From: CALGKJ01 sp049322695
GTDB taxonomy: Bacteria > Bacillota > Clostridia > Lutisporales > Lutisporaceae
Direction: 5' to 3'
Length of the DNA: 64,000 nt
Assembly (NCBI GenBank): GCA_049322695.1
Contig: JBMORW010000016.1
Coordinates: 186,001-250,000, forward strand
Within the stretch, counting starts at the first letter, position 1; each line of letters starts with the position of its first letter. The notes beneath the pieces were generated by a model. That model worked only from the letters and a program-made list of their open reading frames with translations. It made no database searches and was not told the DNA's origin. The position numbers and the translations under genes are program-made. Shown here one piece after another: positions 17,603 through 26,076 of the stretch.

Positions 17603-18984
17603 TTGACTTAACGAAAGCGGTAACGGTGTTTATAGGGCGGCGAGGTGAACACTACTACCGGAATATTGAATTTGATGTATCCAGCTTACTGGAAGATAAA
17701 TATCCCAATGCCGCCTTAAGTGCGATTTACCTAAGATCTGATGGAATTGCCTATCCGGTGGTCACCAACTATGCCGATGGAGTCCTAATATGGTCACCTA
17801 GTGCAACGGACACATCTATTGTTGGTGTCGGTCGCCTGGAAATAAGGGTTACTTATGGAGAAGTGGTTGGAAAAAGCGTTCAAATATTAACCATAGTTGA
17901 GGATGCACTTGTTGACGGAATTGCTGAACCACCAGAACCTCCCGCACAGGAATGGCTCAATCAAGTGCTTTCTGCCTTAGCTGAACTGGATATTCACGAA
18001 ACGAATAATCTGCTAAATCTCACTTATAACCTATTAAATAACAACTATGATCTACTAAACACTACACACAATTTGGTAGAGGATGCGCGTGACCATTTAT
18101 ACACGCGGATTGGGGTTCTCCTTAATCATATGCATCCCATAGAAACCGCAACAGCACCGGATATGATAAGTCGAAGAGCATCCATAACCTTTACCGGTAT
18201 AGCGAATGGCAACAATGTAGTAATCGGCACAGTGACATATACTTTCGTTACAGTTTTGGGCAGTCCGACTGCAAATAATGTTCAAATATTAATTCAAGAC
18301 ACCCTCCGAAATACAGTAAAGAAATTTGCTGAAGCCATAAGAGGTATTCAAGACGATGCGAACATTGCTTATGGCACAGGTACAGATCCTAATCCGACTT
18401 GTACGGCCTACTGGACGAGTCAAAGATTTTCTATTGGCGAAGTTTCTGTAGCTGCGGGTGAGAGCTTATTCGTATTGGAAAGAGCGGAAAATGAGACAGC
18501 ACCAATACCTTTTACTTCTACTGCAACTGCAACTATCAATCCATTCACAAGGATAAGCTACCTGAGATATATCATGTCGGGCAACGTTTCAGGTCCAACC
18601 GGTGTCAATAGTGTACGTGGTCATTTTCACACGGTTTTACCCATAAATAGTGTGGTTATTGGAGGACAGGGTGGATTGCTTTATCCTGCGACTTATGACT
18701 GTCATTTGTTAACCCTTTGCCGTCAATCAGATACAAGTGAGAAAGAACTTGACTTATATATCTCCAATGATGAAGAGACTTTCACCAGGATAGCACGGAG
18801 TACACCTGTTGGGGCGGATAGTACTAACGCAGCTCAACATATTCATATTCAAATGCGTCAAGGTAGAGTACCTGCTGGTTATGGACTATATATCCGTATG
18901 GGAAGTGATGGCACATCGCCAAGTGCATACTGTGATCTGAAGTTCACCTACCATCTATATCCAGCTACTCTAGCTACAAATTAA
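17599..18984 (+). CDS. Uncharacterised phage protein between holin and endolysin, structural-type
   Basis: 461 residues, not recognised with certainty. The N-terminal ~100 residues (AVTVFIGRRGEHYYRNIEFD through VGRLEIRVTYGEV) are beta-rich and reminiscent of the N-terminal domain of upper-baseplate (BppU-like) proteins. A helical stretch with repeated LLNxxYxLLNxxxxLL (about 130-165) looks like a trimeric coiled coil. The C-terminus (PINSVVIGGQGGLLYPATYD and later) is beta-rich and may be a receptor-binding head. No signal peptide or enzyme motif was seen. Its ATG overlaps the holin stop, so it is co-translated with the lysis genes despite its virion-like look. Confidence 0.5.
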   Translation: MIDLTKAVTVFIGRRGEHYYRNIEFDVSSLLEDKYPNAALSAIYLRSDGIAYPVVTNYADGVLIWSPSATDTSIVGVGRLEIRVTYGEVVGKSVQILTIVEDALVDGIAEPPEPPAQEWLNQVLSALAELDIHETNNLLNLTYNLLNNNYDLLNTTHNLVEDARDHLYTRIGVLLNHMHPIETATAPDMISRRASITFTGIANGNNVVIGTVTYTFVTVLGSPTANNVQILIQDTLRNTVKKFAEAIRGIQDDANIAYGTGTDPNPTCTAYWTSQRFSIGEVSVAAGESLFVLERAENETAPIPFTSTATATINPFTRISYLRYIMSGNVSGPTGVNSVRGHFHTVLPINSVVIGGQGGLLYPATYDCHLLTLCRQSDTSEKELDLYISNDEETFTRIARSTPVGADSTNAAQHIHIQMRQGRVPAGYGLYIRMGSDGTSPSAYCDLKFTYHLYPATLATN

Positions 18985-19010
18985 ATCTTATAATCTGTGA
19001 GGTGATCAAA

Positions 19011-19592
19011 ATGAACCTGCAAAAACTTATATTAACAAACAATGCTTGTTTCAAAGCAGGCAAAACTATAACACCGAAGGGTATCATGGTGCATTCTACC
19101 GGTGCCAATAACCCTAATATCAAAAGGTATGTTGGCCCAGACGACGGTTTACTGGGGATTAATCAATATAACAACCATTGGAATCAGGAAAAACCCGGTG
19201 GTCGACAAGTTTGTGTTCATGCCTTTATTGGTAAATTAGCAGATGGCTCCATTGCCACCTATCAAACATTACCCTGGAATCACCGAGGTTGGCATGCCGG
19301 AGGAGATGCAAACAATACGCATATAGGATTTGAAATCTGCGAGGACGGTTTGACCGATGCCTCGTATTTTTCTGCTGTTTATATGGAAGCTATAGAGCTT
19401 TGTGTATATCTTTGCAAACTCTATGGCTTTAGTGAGAAGGACATCATCTGCCACAGCGAAGGTCACAAACTAGGCATCGCAAGTAACCATGCAGATGTTA
19501 TGCACTGGTTTCCCAAACACGTTAAGTCGATGGATACCTTTAGAACTGATGTAAAGAAACAATTGGAGGCAGAAAGAGCCAAAATCCTGTAA
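19011..19592 (+). CDS. N-acetylmuramoyl-L-alanine amidase endolysin (Amidase_2), C-terminus lost
   Basis: 193 residues. It is a zinc amidase that cuts the bond between MurNAc and L-Ala of peptidoglycan for host lysis. Zinc-binding and catalytic positions are visible: the His of GIMVHSTGA (about residue 27), the GWHAGGDANNTHIGFEIC core, and HSEGHKLGIASNHADVMHWF near the end with the second His and Asp. GAGGTGAT sets ATG 19011. The frame stops at 19592, immediately before a separate-frame segment encoding a SPOR-type wall-binding tail, so the protein has probably lost its binding domain. Confidence 0.9.
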   Translation: MNLQKLILTNNACFKAGKTITPKGIMVHSTGANNPNIKRYVGPDDGLLGINQYNNHWNQEKPGGRQVCVHAFIGKLADGSIATYQTLPWNHRGWHAGGDANNTHIGFEICEDGLTDASYFSAVYMEAIELCVYLCKLYGFSEKDIICHSEGHKLGIASNHADVMHWFPKHVKSMDTFRTDVKKQLEAERAKIL

Positions 19593-19714
19593 CACCACAA
19601 ACTAAGCTATATCGTGTGCAAATCGGTGCTTTCTCTGTAAAAGCCAATGCTGAAGCACAGCTTGCAAAGGCAAAAGCTTCTGGATTTAAGGATGCTTTTA
19701 TTAAATATGAATAA
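19586..19714 (+). pseudogene. Frameshifted SPOR-like cell-wall-binding tail of the endolysin
   Basis: In the -1 frame relative to the amidase, 42 codons read TPQTKLYRVQIGAFSVKANA then a helix and SGFKDAFIKYE before TAA 19712. YRVQIGAFS and the FKDAFIKYE ending are SPOR-domain hallmarks, and clostridial phage amidases commonly end this way. One extra base in the A-run at 19581-19584 would restore a fused protein of about 232 residues. There is no slippery heptamer in phase, so a mutation (or a sequencing error) is likelier than recoding. Confidence 0.75.
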
Positions 19715-19726
19715 TAAATATAAATT

Positions 19727-19761
19727 GCCTGTGGGGGTTTGCTCCTGCAGGCTCTTTTTTT
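19727..19761 (+). terminator. Rho-independent terminator after the lysis module
   Basis: GCCTGTGGGGG pairs with CTCCTGCAGGC (one mismatch plus G-U pairs) across a short loop, 19727-19752, followed by CTCTTTTTTT. It closes the phage late operon ahead of the recombinase genes. Confidence 0.85.
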
Positions 19762-19840
19762 ATGCTCTGATTCAAATTAATTTTTACAAATCCTCAACTT
19801 CGACCTGTTCCCGCGGCTATTAGGTAGGAGGTAATGCTAT

Positions 19841-20077
19841 ATGAATCAGAATGAGGATAAGAAAGTTACAAAGATTACGGATGATATCATACAAAACAGA
19901 ATCGAATCTAAAAGTGTGTCTCTTGAGCAGCTACAGCGTGAGTTTGATTATATCCAGGCAGAAAAATTACTGAATAAGATGCTTGAAAAAGGCTTGATTT
20001 CGGAGGCTGAATTCAACAAAATAACCGCATTAAATCGGCAAACTTTCTCACCACTCTTGGCAGAGTTAATGACCTAA
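19841..20077 (+). CDS. Small SHOCT-like protein preceding the recombinase cassette
   Basis: 78 residues, mostly helical and charged. The C-terminal half (QAEKLLNKMLEKGLISEAEFNKI) is a classic SHOCT-type short helical motif (two helices with a G-L-I turn). Such small proteins are recurrently encoded just before tandem serine recombinases in clostridial prophages and may modulate them or bind nucleic acid, but no function is proven. TAGGAGG precedes the ATG. About 60 bp separate it from the first recombinase. Confidence 0.65.
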   Translation: MNQNEDKKVTKITDDIIQNRIESKSVSLEQLQREFDYIQAEKLLNKMLEKGLISEAEFNKITALNRQTFSPLLAELMT

Positions 20078-20138
20078 AAACGTTGATATATAAGTACTTT
20101 AGAGGTAATATGTGACCTACCAAGAAGGAGGTGAGAGG

Positions 20139-21704
20139 ATGAAAAAGATAACGAAAATAGAAGGAAATATGGCCGATCCCTTTAATAAGCCAAAATTACG
20201 AGTTGCTGCTTATGCACGAGTATCTACAGACAGCACTGAGCAGCTTATCAGCCTAGAAGCGCAAAAGAACCATTATGAAACCTACATTAAAGCTAACTCT
20301 GATTGGGAGTCTGCAGGCATTTATTATGACGAGGGTATTTCTGGAACAAAAAAGAAAAAGCGATCTGAACTGCTTAGAATGTTATCAGATTGTGAAAATG
20401 GGAAAATTGATTTAATTATTACAAAGTCTATTAGTAGATTTGCTAGAAATACTACAGACTGCTTGGAGATGGTTCGTAAGCTGGTAGACCTTGGTGTTTA
20501 CATCTATTTTGAGAAGGAAAACATCAACACCCAATCAATGGAAAGTGAACTAATGCTCTCCATCCTAAGTGGACTTGCAGAAAGTGAGTCTATTTCCATT
20601 TCGGAAAATAATAAGTGGTCAATTCAAAAAAGATTCCAGAACGGAACCTTCAAGATTTCATATCCACCATATGGCTATCAAAACATTAATGGCCATATGG
20701 TTGTAAATCCCAAACAAGCAGAAGTTGTAAAGTATATTTTTGCAGAGGCATTATTGGGTAAGGGTACACAAAAAATTGCAGATGACCTTAATCATAAAGG
20801 CATCCCTTCAAAAAAAGGTGGGAGGTGGACTTCTACAACAATTCGAGGGATTCTTAGAAATGAAAAATATACAGGGGATGCTATTTTGCAAAAGACCTAT
20901 ACAGACAGTAGTTTTAATAGACACATCAACTACGGTGAGAAAAATATGTATTTGGTTGAAAACCACCACGAGCCAATTATAACCCATGAAGTTTTTGATG
21001 TAGTAGAAACTGTTATGAGCCAAAGGGCAAAAGAAAAAGGCATAGAAAAGCACAACAATAAATATCAAAACAGATATGCTTTCTCAAGTAAAATTATCTG
21101 TTCAGAATGTGGCAGTACATTTAAAAGGCGTATTCATTCATCAGGAGCAAGAAAATATATAGCTTGGTGTTGCAAAAAGCACATAAAGCAGATAACTGAA
21201 TGTTCCATGCAGTTTATTCGAGATGATGATATAAAAACTGCTTTTGTTACGATGATGAATAAACTGGTTTTCGGTCAGAAGTTCATAATAAGACCGTTGT
21301 TGGATGGATTGCGTAATCAAAACAACGCAGAGAGCTTTCGGAGGATTGAAGAATTGGAAGCAAAGATTGAAAGTAACTTGGAGCAGAGTCAGATGCTGAC
21401 GGGTTTAATGGCCAAAGGATATCTGGAACCTGCTCTATTTACTAAAGAAAAGAATGCACTTGAAGCAGAAAGTTCGAGGCTTATAGCGGAAAAGGAACAG
21501 CTTACCCATTCAGTTAATGGTAACCTTGCTAAAGTAGAGGAAGTCAATCAACTACTTAAGTTTGTTTCTAAATCTAAAATGCCCGCAACTTACGAGGATG
21601 AGTTATTTGAAAACTATGTAGACCGAATTATAGTTTATTCACGGGAGGAGATTGGTTTTGCATTAAAGTGTGGAATTACACTAAGGGAAAGGATGGTGAA
21701 TTAG
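20139..21704 (+). CDS. Large serine recombinase 1 (site-specific integrase)
   Basis: 521 residues. The N-terminal resolvase domain has AAYARVSTDS with the nucleophilic Ser at about residue 29. It also has LITKSISRFARNTTDCL with the catalytic arginines, and EKENINT. A recombinase domain follows (PPYGYQNINGHMVVNP, KGTQKIADDLNHKGIPS, GILRNEKYTGD), then a zinc-ribbon segment (ICSECGSTFKRR with later CCKKH and C). The last ~130 residues form a coiled coil (about 390-490). AAGGAGGTGAG decides ATG 20139. It is the first of three adjoining recombinase genes. Confidence 0.9.
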   Translation: MKKITKIEGNMADPFNKPKLRVAAYARVSTDSTEQLISLEAQKNHYETYIKANSDWESAGIYYDEGISGTKKKKRSELLRMLSDCENGKIDLIITKSISRFARNTTDCLEMVRKLVDLGVYIYFEKENINTQSMESELMLSILSGLAESESISISENNKWSIQKRFQNGTFKISYPPYGYQNINGHMVVNPKQAEVVKYIFAEALLGKGTQKIADDLNHKGIPSKKGGRWTSTTIRGILRNEKYTGDAILQKTYTDSSFNRHINYGEKNMYLVENHHEPIITHEVFDVVETVMSQRAKEKGIEKHNNKYQNRYAFSSKIICSECGSTFKRRIHSSGARKYIAWCCKKHIKQITECSMQFIRDDDIKTAFVTMMNKLVFGQKFIIRPLLDGLRNQNNAESFRRIEELEAKIESNLEQSQMLTGLMAKGYLEPALFTKEKNALEAESSRLIAEKEQLTHSVNGNLAKVEEVNQLLKFVSKSKMPATYEDELFENYVDRIIVYSREEIGFALKCGITLRERMVN

Positions 21705-22118
21705 ATGGCTCACACGCCCTATGGATATAAAATTGTAAACGGTAAAGCTGTAGTGGATGAGATAGCAGCAGAGGAAGTAAGGAATTTATATAGAGGGTAT
21801 TTGACAGGACTATCTTTAAAGGATGCTGCTAAAAAAGCTGGAATAGACTGCTACCATGCCACTGCGGCTAAAATACTACAGAACAAGCACTACCTTGGTG
21901 ATGAATTCTATCCAACGATTATTGATGAGGGGGCTTTTGAAAAAGCTAAAACTGAAAGACAAAAACGAGCTGAAAAGCTAGGCAGGGTATGGGATCCAAA
22001 AGGAGAACCTAAAACGGATCTTGAGATGAAGTTTAAGGCAAAACCCCTAGAGCAAAAATATGATAACCCATTTAAACAGGCAGAATATGCATACAGCTTG
22101 ATAGAAAGTGAGGTGTAG
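21705..22118 (+). CDS. Truncated serine-recombinase-like protein without catalytic domain
   Basis: 137 residues, starting right after the stop of recombinase 1. It corresponds to a recombinase DNA-binding domain only: AHTPYGYKIVNGKAVVDE, then GLSLKDAAKKAG and KILQNKHYLGDEFYPTIID. There is no resolvase domain and no nucleophilic Ser. It recurs as the middle gene of three-recombinase cassettes, so it is probably a genuine accessory DNA-binding factor rather than debris. Its own GGAAAGGATGGTG ribosome site and the 3-bp gap to the next gene support intact operon structure. Confidence 0.75.
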   Translation: MAHTPYGYKIVNGKAVVDEIAAEEVRNLYRGYLTGLSLKDAAKKAGIDCYHATAAKILQNKHYLGDEFYPTIIDEGAFEKAKTERQKRAEKLGRVWDPKGEPKTDLEMKFKAKPLEQKYDNPFKQAEYAYSLIESEV

Positions 22119-22121
22119 CGA

Positions 22122-23693
22122 ATGGGAGTAAGTAAAAATGTCACGGTTATTCCAGCATTTAAGAGGGTGGGTAATCAAAAAACAAATGAAAGTAAAGCTA
22201 AAACACGAGTAGCTGCCTACTGCCGTGTATCTACGGATAGCGATGAACAGGCTAACAGTTATGAAGTTCAGATTTCCCATTACACAGAATTTATAAAGAA
22301 GAATCCAGAATGGGAGCTTGCTGGAATATTTGCAGATGACGGGATTTCAGGCACCAATACAAAAAAACGTGAAGAATTTAATAGGATGATTGAAGAGTGT
22401 ATGGAAGGTAAAATTGATATGATTATTACCAAGTCAATCAGCCGATTTGCTAGAAACACTTTAGACTGTTTGAAATACATCAGGCAGCTTAAAGATAAAA
22501 GCATCCCAGTATTCTTTGAAAAGGAAAACATTAATACAATGGATTCTAAGGGAGAAATTATGCTTACCATCATGGCTTCCCTTGCCCAACAGGAGAGTCA
22601 GTCATTAAGCCAAAACGTAAAGCTAGGCATCCAGTACCGATACCAACAAGGTGAAGTGCAGGTCAACCACAACCGATTCTTGGGGTACACGAAAGATGAA
22701 GATAAGCGACTGGTGATTGACTCTGAGGGGGCGGAAATTGTAAAACGGATTTATAGGGAATACCTTGAGGGTGCTAGCCTTTTACAGATAGCCAGAGGAC
22801 TAGAGGCAGATGGGGTTCTAACCGCAGCAGGAAAAACAAAATGGAGACCTGAAACACTGAAAAAGATACTTCAGAATGAGAAGTACATCGGAGATGCCCT
22901 TCTGCAAAAGACTTATACAGTAGATTTCCTTTCTAAAAAGAGAGTCAAGAATAACGGGATTGTTCCTCAGTATTATGTAGAGAACAGCCATGAACCTATT
23001 ATCCCACGGGACCTTTTTATGCAGGTCCAAGAAGAAATGGTGAGAAGGACAAACATACGAAGTGGCAAAAGCGGTAAAAAGAGAGTTTATAGTAGCAAGT
23101 ACGCTTTATCAAGCATTGTATACTGCGGACAGTGTGGTGACATTTATCGGAGAGTCCATTGGAATAACAGGGGATGCAAATCCATTGTATGGAGATGTGT
23201 TAGTCGCTTGGAGGAAAAGGGGTCTGACTGCACCTCCCCAACCATAAACGAAGAAACATTACAGACAGCAGTCATCAAAGCTATTAACCAACTCCTAGCT
23301 AACAAAGAACCTCTTCTCCAGGTACTGCAGAAAAACATAACTATTGTTCTTAACGAGGAAAATGAAAAAGCCATCACTGATATCGATGGCAAACTGGAAA
23401 AATTACAGCAACAGTTACTTCAACAAGCAAAGTCCAAGAATGACTATAACGAAGTGGCTGATGAAATATACCGCCTGAGGGAACTAAAACAAAATGTGAT
23501 GATAGAAAACGCAGAACGTGAAGGAAGAAGGCAACGTATTGATGAGATGATAGAATTCTTGAATGAGCAGTCCTACGAGTTGGATGAATATGATGAGCAG
23601 CTGGTAAGGAGGCTTATTGAGAAGGTTACGGTGTTTGAAGAGAAAATTACTGTTGAGTTTAAGTCGGGTGTTGAAATAGATGTATGGACATAG
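22122..23693 (+). CDS. Large serine recombinase 3 (site-specific integrase)
   Basis: 523 residues. AAYCRVSTDS carries the nucleophile at about Ser37, and IITKSISRFARNTLDCLKYI has the catalytic arginines. The recombinase domain spans about 175-290 (RFLGYTKDEDKRLVIDSEGA, GVLTAAGKTKWRPETLKKIL, KYIGDALLQKTYT). A zinc ribbon follows (VYCGQCGDIYRR, then WRCVSR and C). A coiled coil from ~395 to 490 (LEKLQQQLLQQAKSKNDYNE) is the usual att-discriminating arm. It is about 40% like recombinase 1 by eye but clearly distinct. The host boundary is expected just downstream. Confidence 0.9.
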   Translation: MGVSKNVTVIPAFKRVGNQKTNESKAKTRVAAYCRVSTDSDEQANSYEVQISHYTEFIKKNPEWELAGIFADDGISGTNTKKREEFNRMIEECMEGKIDMIITKSISRFARNTLDCLKYIRQLKDKSIPVFFEKENINTMDSKGEIMLTIMASLAQQESQSLSQNVKLGIQYRYQQGEVQVNHNRFLGYTKDEDKRLVIDSEGAEIVKRIYREYLEGASLLQIARGLEADGVLTAAGKTKWRPETLKKILQNEKYIGDALLQKTYTVDFLSKKRVKNNGIVPQYYVENSHEPIIPRDLFMQVQEEMVRRTNIRSGKSGKKRVYSSKYALSSIVYCGQCGDIYRRVHWNNRGCKSIVWRCVSRLEEKGSDCTSPTINEETLQTAVIKAINQLLANKEPLLQVLQKNITIVLNEENEKAITDIDGKLEKLQQQLLQQAKSKNDYNEVADEIYRLRELKQNVMIENAEREGRRQRIDEMIEFLNEQSYELDEYDEQLVRRLIEKVTVFEEKITVEFKSGVEIDVWT

Positions 23694-23791
23694 CTTTTCT
23701 GACCGACCATCAATCAGGAGATGCATTTTTATGGACTAATCTTATTAAATTCAAGAAAGTAGCAAGAAAAATAAGTAATATTAATATTTTG

Positions 23792-23837
23792 AAAACCAAA
23801 GCACATCGGTCATTTTATCCCGATGTGCTTTGGTTTA
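23792..23837. terminator. Bidirectional terminator between prophage recombinase and hsp20
   Basis: A long near-perfect inverted repeat, AAACCAAAGCACATCGG (23793-23809) and CCGATGTGCTTTGGTTT (23819-23835), has a 9-nt loop and T-rich sequence on either strand. It ends transcription from the minus-strand hsp20 gene and could stop read-through from the recombinases. Confidence 0.85.
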
Positions 23838-23839
23838 TC

Positions 23840-24289
23840 TTATTCAACATTAATTGTAATACTATTGTTTGGCTTTTCTACTTTTGGAACTATAATTTTT
23901 AGCACCCCGTTTTCAAGTTTTGCTTTAATGGCATCGGGTTTGGAATCTTCTAAGTAAATAGAACGGCTCATAGAATTATAACGTCTCTCCTTGTGAATGA
24001 AATTCTTTTTCTTTGTTTCGCTGCTTTCATCTCTAGTAATAGAAATCGTTAGCTTCCCATCATTGAGTTCAACGTTGATGTCTTTTTTATCTACACCTGG
24101 CATTTCAGCTTCAATAAGGTATTCTTTGCCATTATCTTCTACATCAACTTTGAAAGTATCATAAGTGAGGGTTCTTCTAAATGGCCAATCATTTGAAAAA
24201 AAGTCATCAAGCAAGTTGTAGAAGTCCCCAATACCAGTATTGGTTGAAATTTCTTTGTTTTTTCTGTTAAAAGGTACTAATCCAGCCAT
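23840..24289 (-). CDS. hsp20: Small heat shock protein, Hsp20/alpha-crystallin family
   Basis: 149 residues, typical length. An N-terminal arm (AGLVPFNRKNK to about 40) is followed by the alpha-crystallin domain (TFKVDVEDNGKEYLIEAEMPG to the end). The PGV and the conserved LENGVLKIIVPK motif close the domain, and a short tail carries NNSITINVE in place of a clear IxI. It is an ATP-independent holdase for unfolded proteins. The ATG at 24289 follows AAGGAG. A perfect CIRCE operator upstream indicates HrcA control. Being the first host gene after the recombinases, it marks the chromosome side of the prophage junction. Confidence 0.95.
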   Translation of the reverse strand: MAGLVPFNRKNKEISTNTGIGDFYNLLDDFFSNDWPFRRTLTYDTFKVDVEDNGKEYLIEAEMPGVDKKDINVELNDGKLTISITRDESSETKKKNFIHKERRYNSMSRSIYLEDSKPDAIKAKLENGVLKIIVPKVEKPNNSITINVE

Positions 24290-24318
24290 AATTAACAACT
24301 CCTTTTCGTATTATTTTG

Positions 24319-24345
24319 TTAGCACTCTATAATGATGAGTGCTAA
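24319..24345 (-). promoter_or_regulatory. CIRCE operator (HrcA binding site) of hsp20
   Basis: TTAGCACTC, nine bases, GAGTGCTAA: an exact match to the CIRCE consensus. It lies between the -10 element and the hsp20 ribosome site, where HrcA would block transcription until heat stress. Confidence 0.97.
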
Positions 24346-24349
24346 TTAT

Positions 24350-24378
24350 TATATATCATAGAATTGTATTAGTGTCAA
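24350..24378 (-). promoter_or_regulatory. Sigma-A promoter of hsp20
   Basis: On the minus strand TTGACA (24378-24373), a 17-nt spacer and TATATA (24355-24350) form a strong vegetative promoter. The CIRCE element follows by 4 bp, so HrcA would cover the start point. Confidence 0.85.
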
Positions 24379-24585
24379 TACTTTTAAAAAAATATTTAAA
24401 ACAAATTGAAGTATAATAATAAAACTTAAGAACTGGAAATTTTTTTTTATAAAGGTTTAAAATCACACTTTTACAACATCTTTATGGAGAATCTTTTTAT
24501 AATCTAATTAGGAGAATATATTATAATTTATTGGGAAACCTAAAAAAATAGTTAGTAAAAATACAAATAATAGGAGCCTTTGAAA

Positions 24586-26076
24586 ATGATTTTTAGAAGA
24601 AATAGTTTAAGTTCAAATAAAAAATCAACTTCAGATAGCGTCACCGAGAATCTATCAGCTGAAACAATAGAAAACCTGTTTTCTAACATGGCTGATTTCA
24701 ACAAGATAAATTTAAACACACCTGGTGGTAACGAATATACTCTTCACTTTTTAAAATCCTTAATCAATGTTGACCAATTAAATTTAACTGTGATTTTGCC
24801 ATTATTACACGGAAACAAAGGCAGTGTCCCTTTAAGCATTGGTTCTATCGAAGTAACAGAAATAGATACTTTACATAAGGCAATGGAGAATTTGCTAACT
24901 GGCTCAATATTGATTGAAGATATAGTCCAAGAAAAGTATTGGAGTATAGTAATTCCTAGGGATTTGAGTCGTTCTATTGATACATCTCAGCAGGAAAGCA
25001 TTTTATATGGGCCAAATGATAGCTTTGTTGAACAAATTGATCAAAATATAACACTTATTCGAAGAAGACTACCTATTGCACAATTAAAATGCAAAGACTT
25101 TACAATAGGTTCTATGAGTAAAACAAAGCTTTATTTAATTTATATAGATGGTCTAGTAGATTCTGAAATATTAAAAACAATGGAAGAAAAAATTAGAAAT
25201 ATCGATTATGATGTTTTTTTAAATACGTCTGACATAACTTCATTTTTAGATGATAATAAAAACAGCCTCTTTCCGCAATACCAGTTAAGTGATAGACCTG
25301 ATGTTATTGTTTCAGCTCTTTCATCAGGTAAGATATCACTTATCTTGGACGGAACTCCTTTTGTTATAGCTGCACCTATAACTTTTTTTGAATTATTTCA
25401 ATCTCCAGAAGACTATGTACATCGGTGGCTAGTAGGCTCTTTTTTAAGAACTATTCGGTTTATTGCTTTTTTAATTACTTTGTTATTAGTTCCAGCTTAC
25501 GTAGCAATAACTACGTATAATTATGAGATGCTTCCGCTCCAATCATTGATAATCATACTAACCTACCGGAGTGATGTGCCATTTAACCCAGTGATTGAAG
25601 CTTTTCTAATGACTTTAACACTAGAAATTCTAAAAGAAGGTAGTTTAAGAATGCCTTCAAAAATAGGACCAAGTCTTGGAGTCGTTGGGGGTATAGTAAT
25701 AGGTCAAGCTGCAATAGACAGTGGAATCGCTAGTCCTGTTCTGGTTGTTTGCGTAGCTATTTTCGGATTGGCTTCGTTTCTTGTTCCTAACTATTTAATG
25801 ACAAACTCTAGTAAACTAATCCAATTCATATTTATTGGATTAGCTGGCTTGTGGGGGTCTTTTGGTATCATTCTTGGATTACTCTTTCTAGGAATTCACT
25901 TGAATTCACTTACTTCTTTAGATCGCTCTTATATTGCTCCCCTAGCCCCCTTTTATTCAAAAGACTGGAAAGATGTTATTATTCGTTCACCTGTACAATT
26001 TATGAAAACAAGACCTGAATATCTGCAAACACAAAATAAAAATAGAACCTCAAGTACAAAGGAGAACATAAAATAG
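24586..26076 (+). CDS. GerA-family spore germinant receptor, A subunit
   Basis: 496 residues. It is a receptor subunit in the inner spore membrane that works with the B and C proteins to sense germinants. A soluble N-terminal part (~270 residues; NLFSNMADFN, FTIGSMSKTKLYLIYIDGLVD) precedes the GerA core, with SDRPDVIVSALSSGKISLILDGTPF (the RPD and GRI/V-like DGTPF motifs are diagnostic). About five membrane segments follow (from FLRTIRFIAFLITLLLVPAY onward, including the PSKIGPSLGVVGGIVIGQAA region). The ATG 24586 sits 9 bp after AGGAG; the in-frame TTG at 24580 is too close. First gene of a three-gene operon. Confidence 0.93.
   Translation: MIFRRNSLSSNKKSTSDSVTENLSAETIENLFSNMADFNKINLNTPGGNEYTLHFLKSLINVDQLNLTVILPLLHGNKGSVPLSIGSIEVTEIDTLHKAMENLLTGSILIEDIVQEKYWSIVIPRDLSRSIDTSQQESILYGPNDSFVEQIDQNITLIRRRLPIAQLKCKDFTIGSMSKTKLYLIYIDGLVDSEILKTMEEKIRNIDYDVFLNTSDITSFLDDNKNSLFPQYQLSDRPDVIVSALSSGKISLILDGTPFVIAAPITFFELFQSPEDYVHRWLVGSFLRTIRFIAFLITLLLVPAYVAITTYNYEMLPLQSLIIILTYRSDVPFNPVIEAFLMTLTLEILKEGSLRMPSKIGPSLGVVGGIVIGQAAIDSGIASPVLVVCVAIFGLASFLVPNYLMTNSSKLIQFIFIGLAGLWGSFGIILGLLFLGIHLNSLTSLDRSYIAPLAPFYSKDWKDVIIRSPVQFMKTRPEYLQTQNKNRTSSTKENIK

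Noticed and set aside
19578..19592. Programmed frameshift in the endolysin
   Set aside because: No X-XXY-YYZ heptamer in phase; a mutation in the A-run explains it better.
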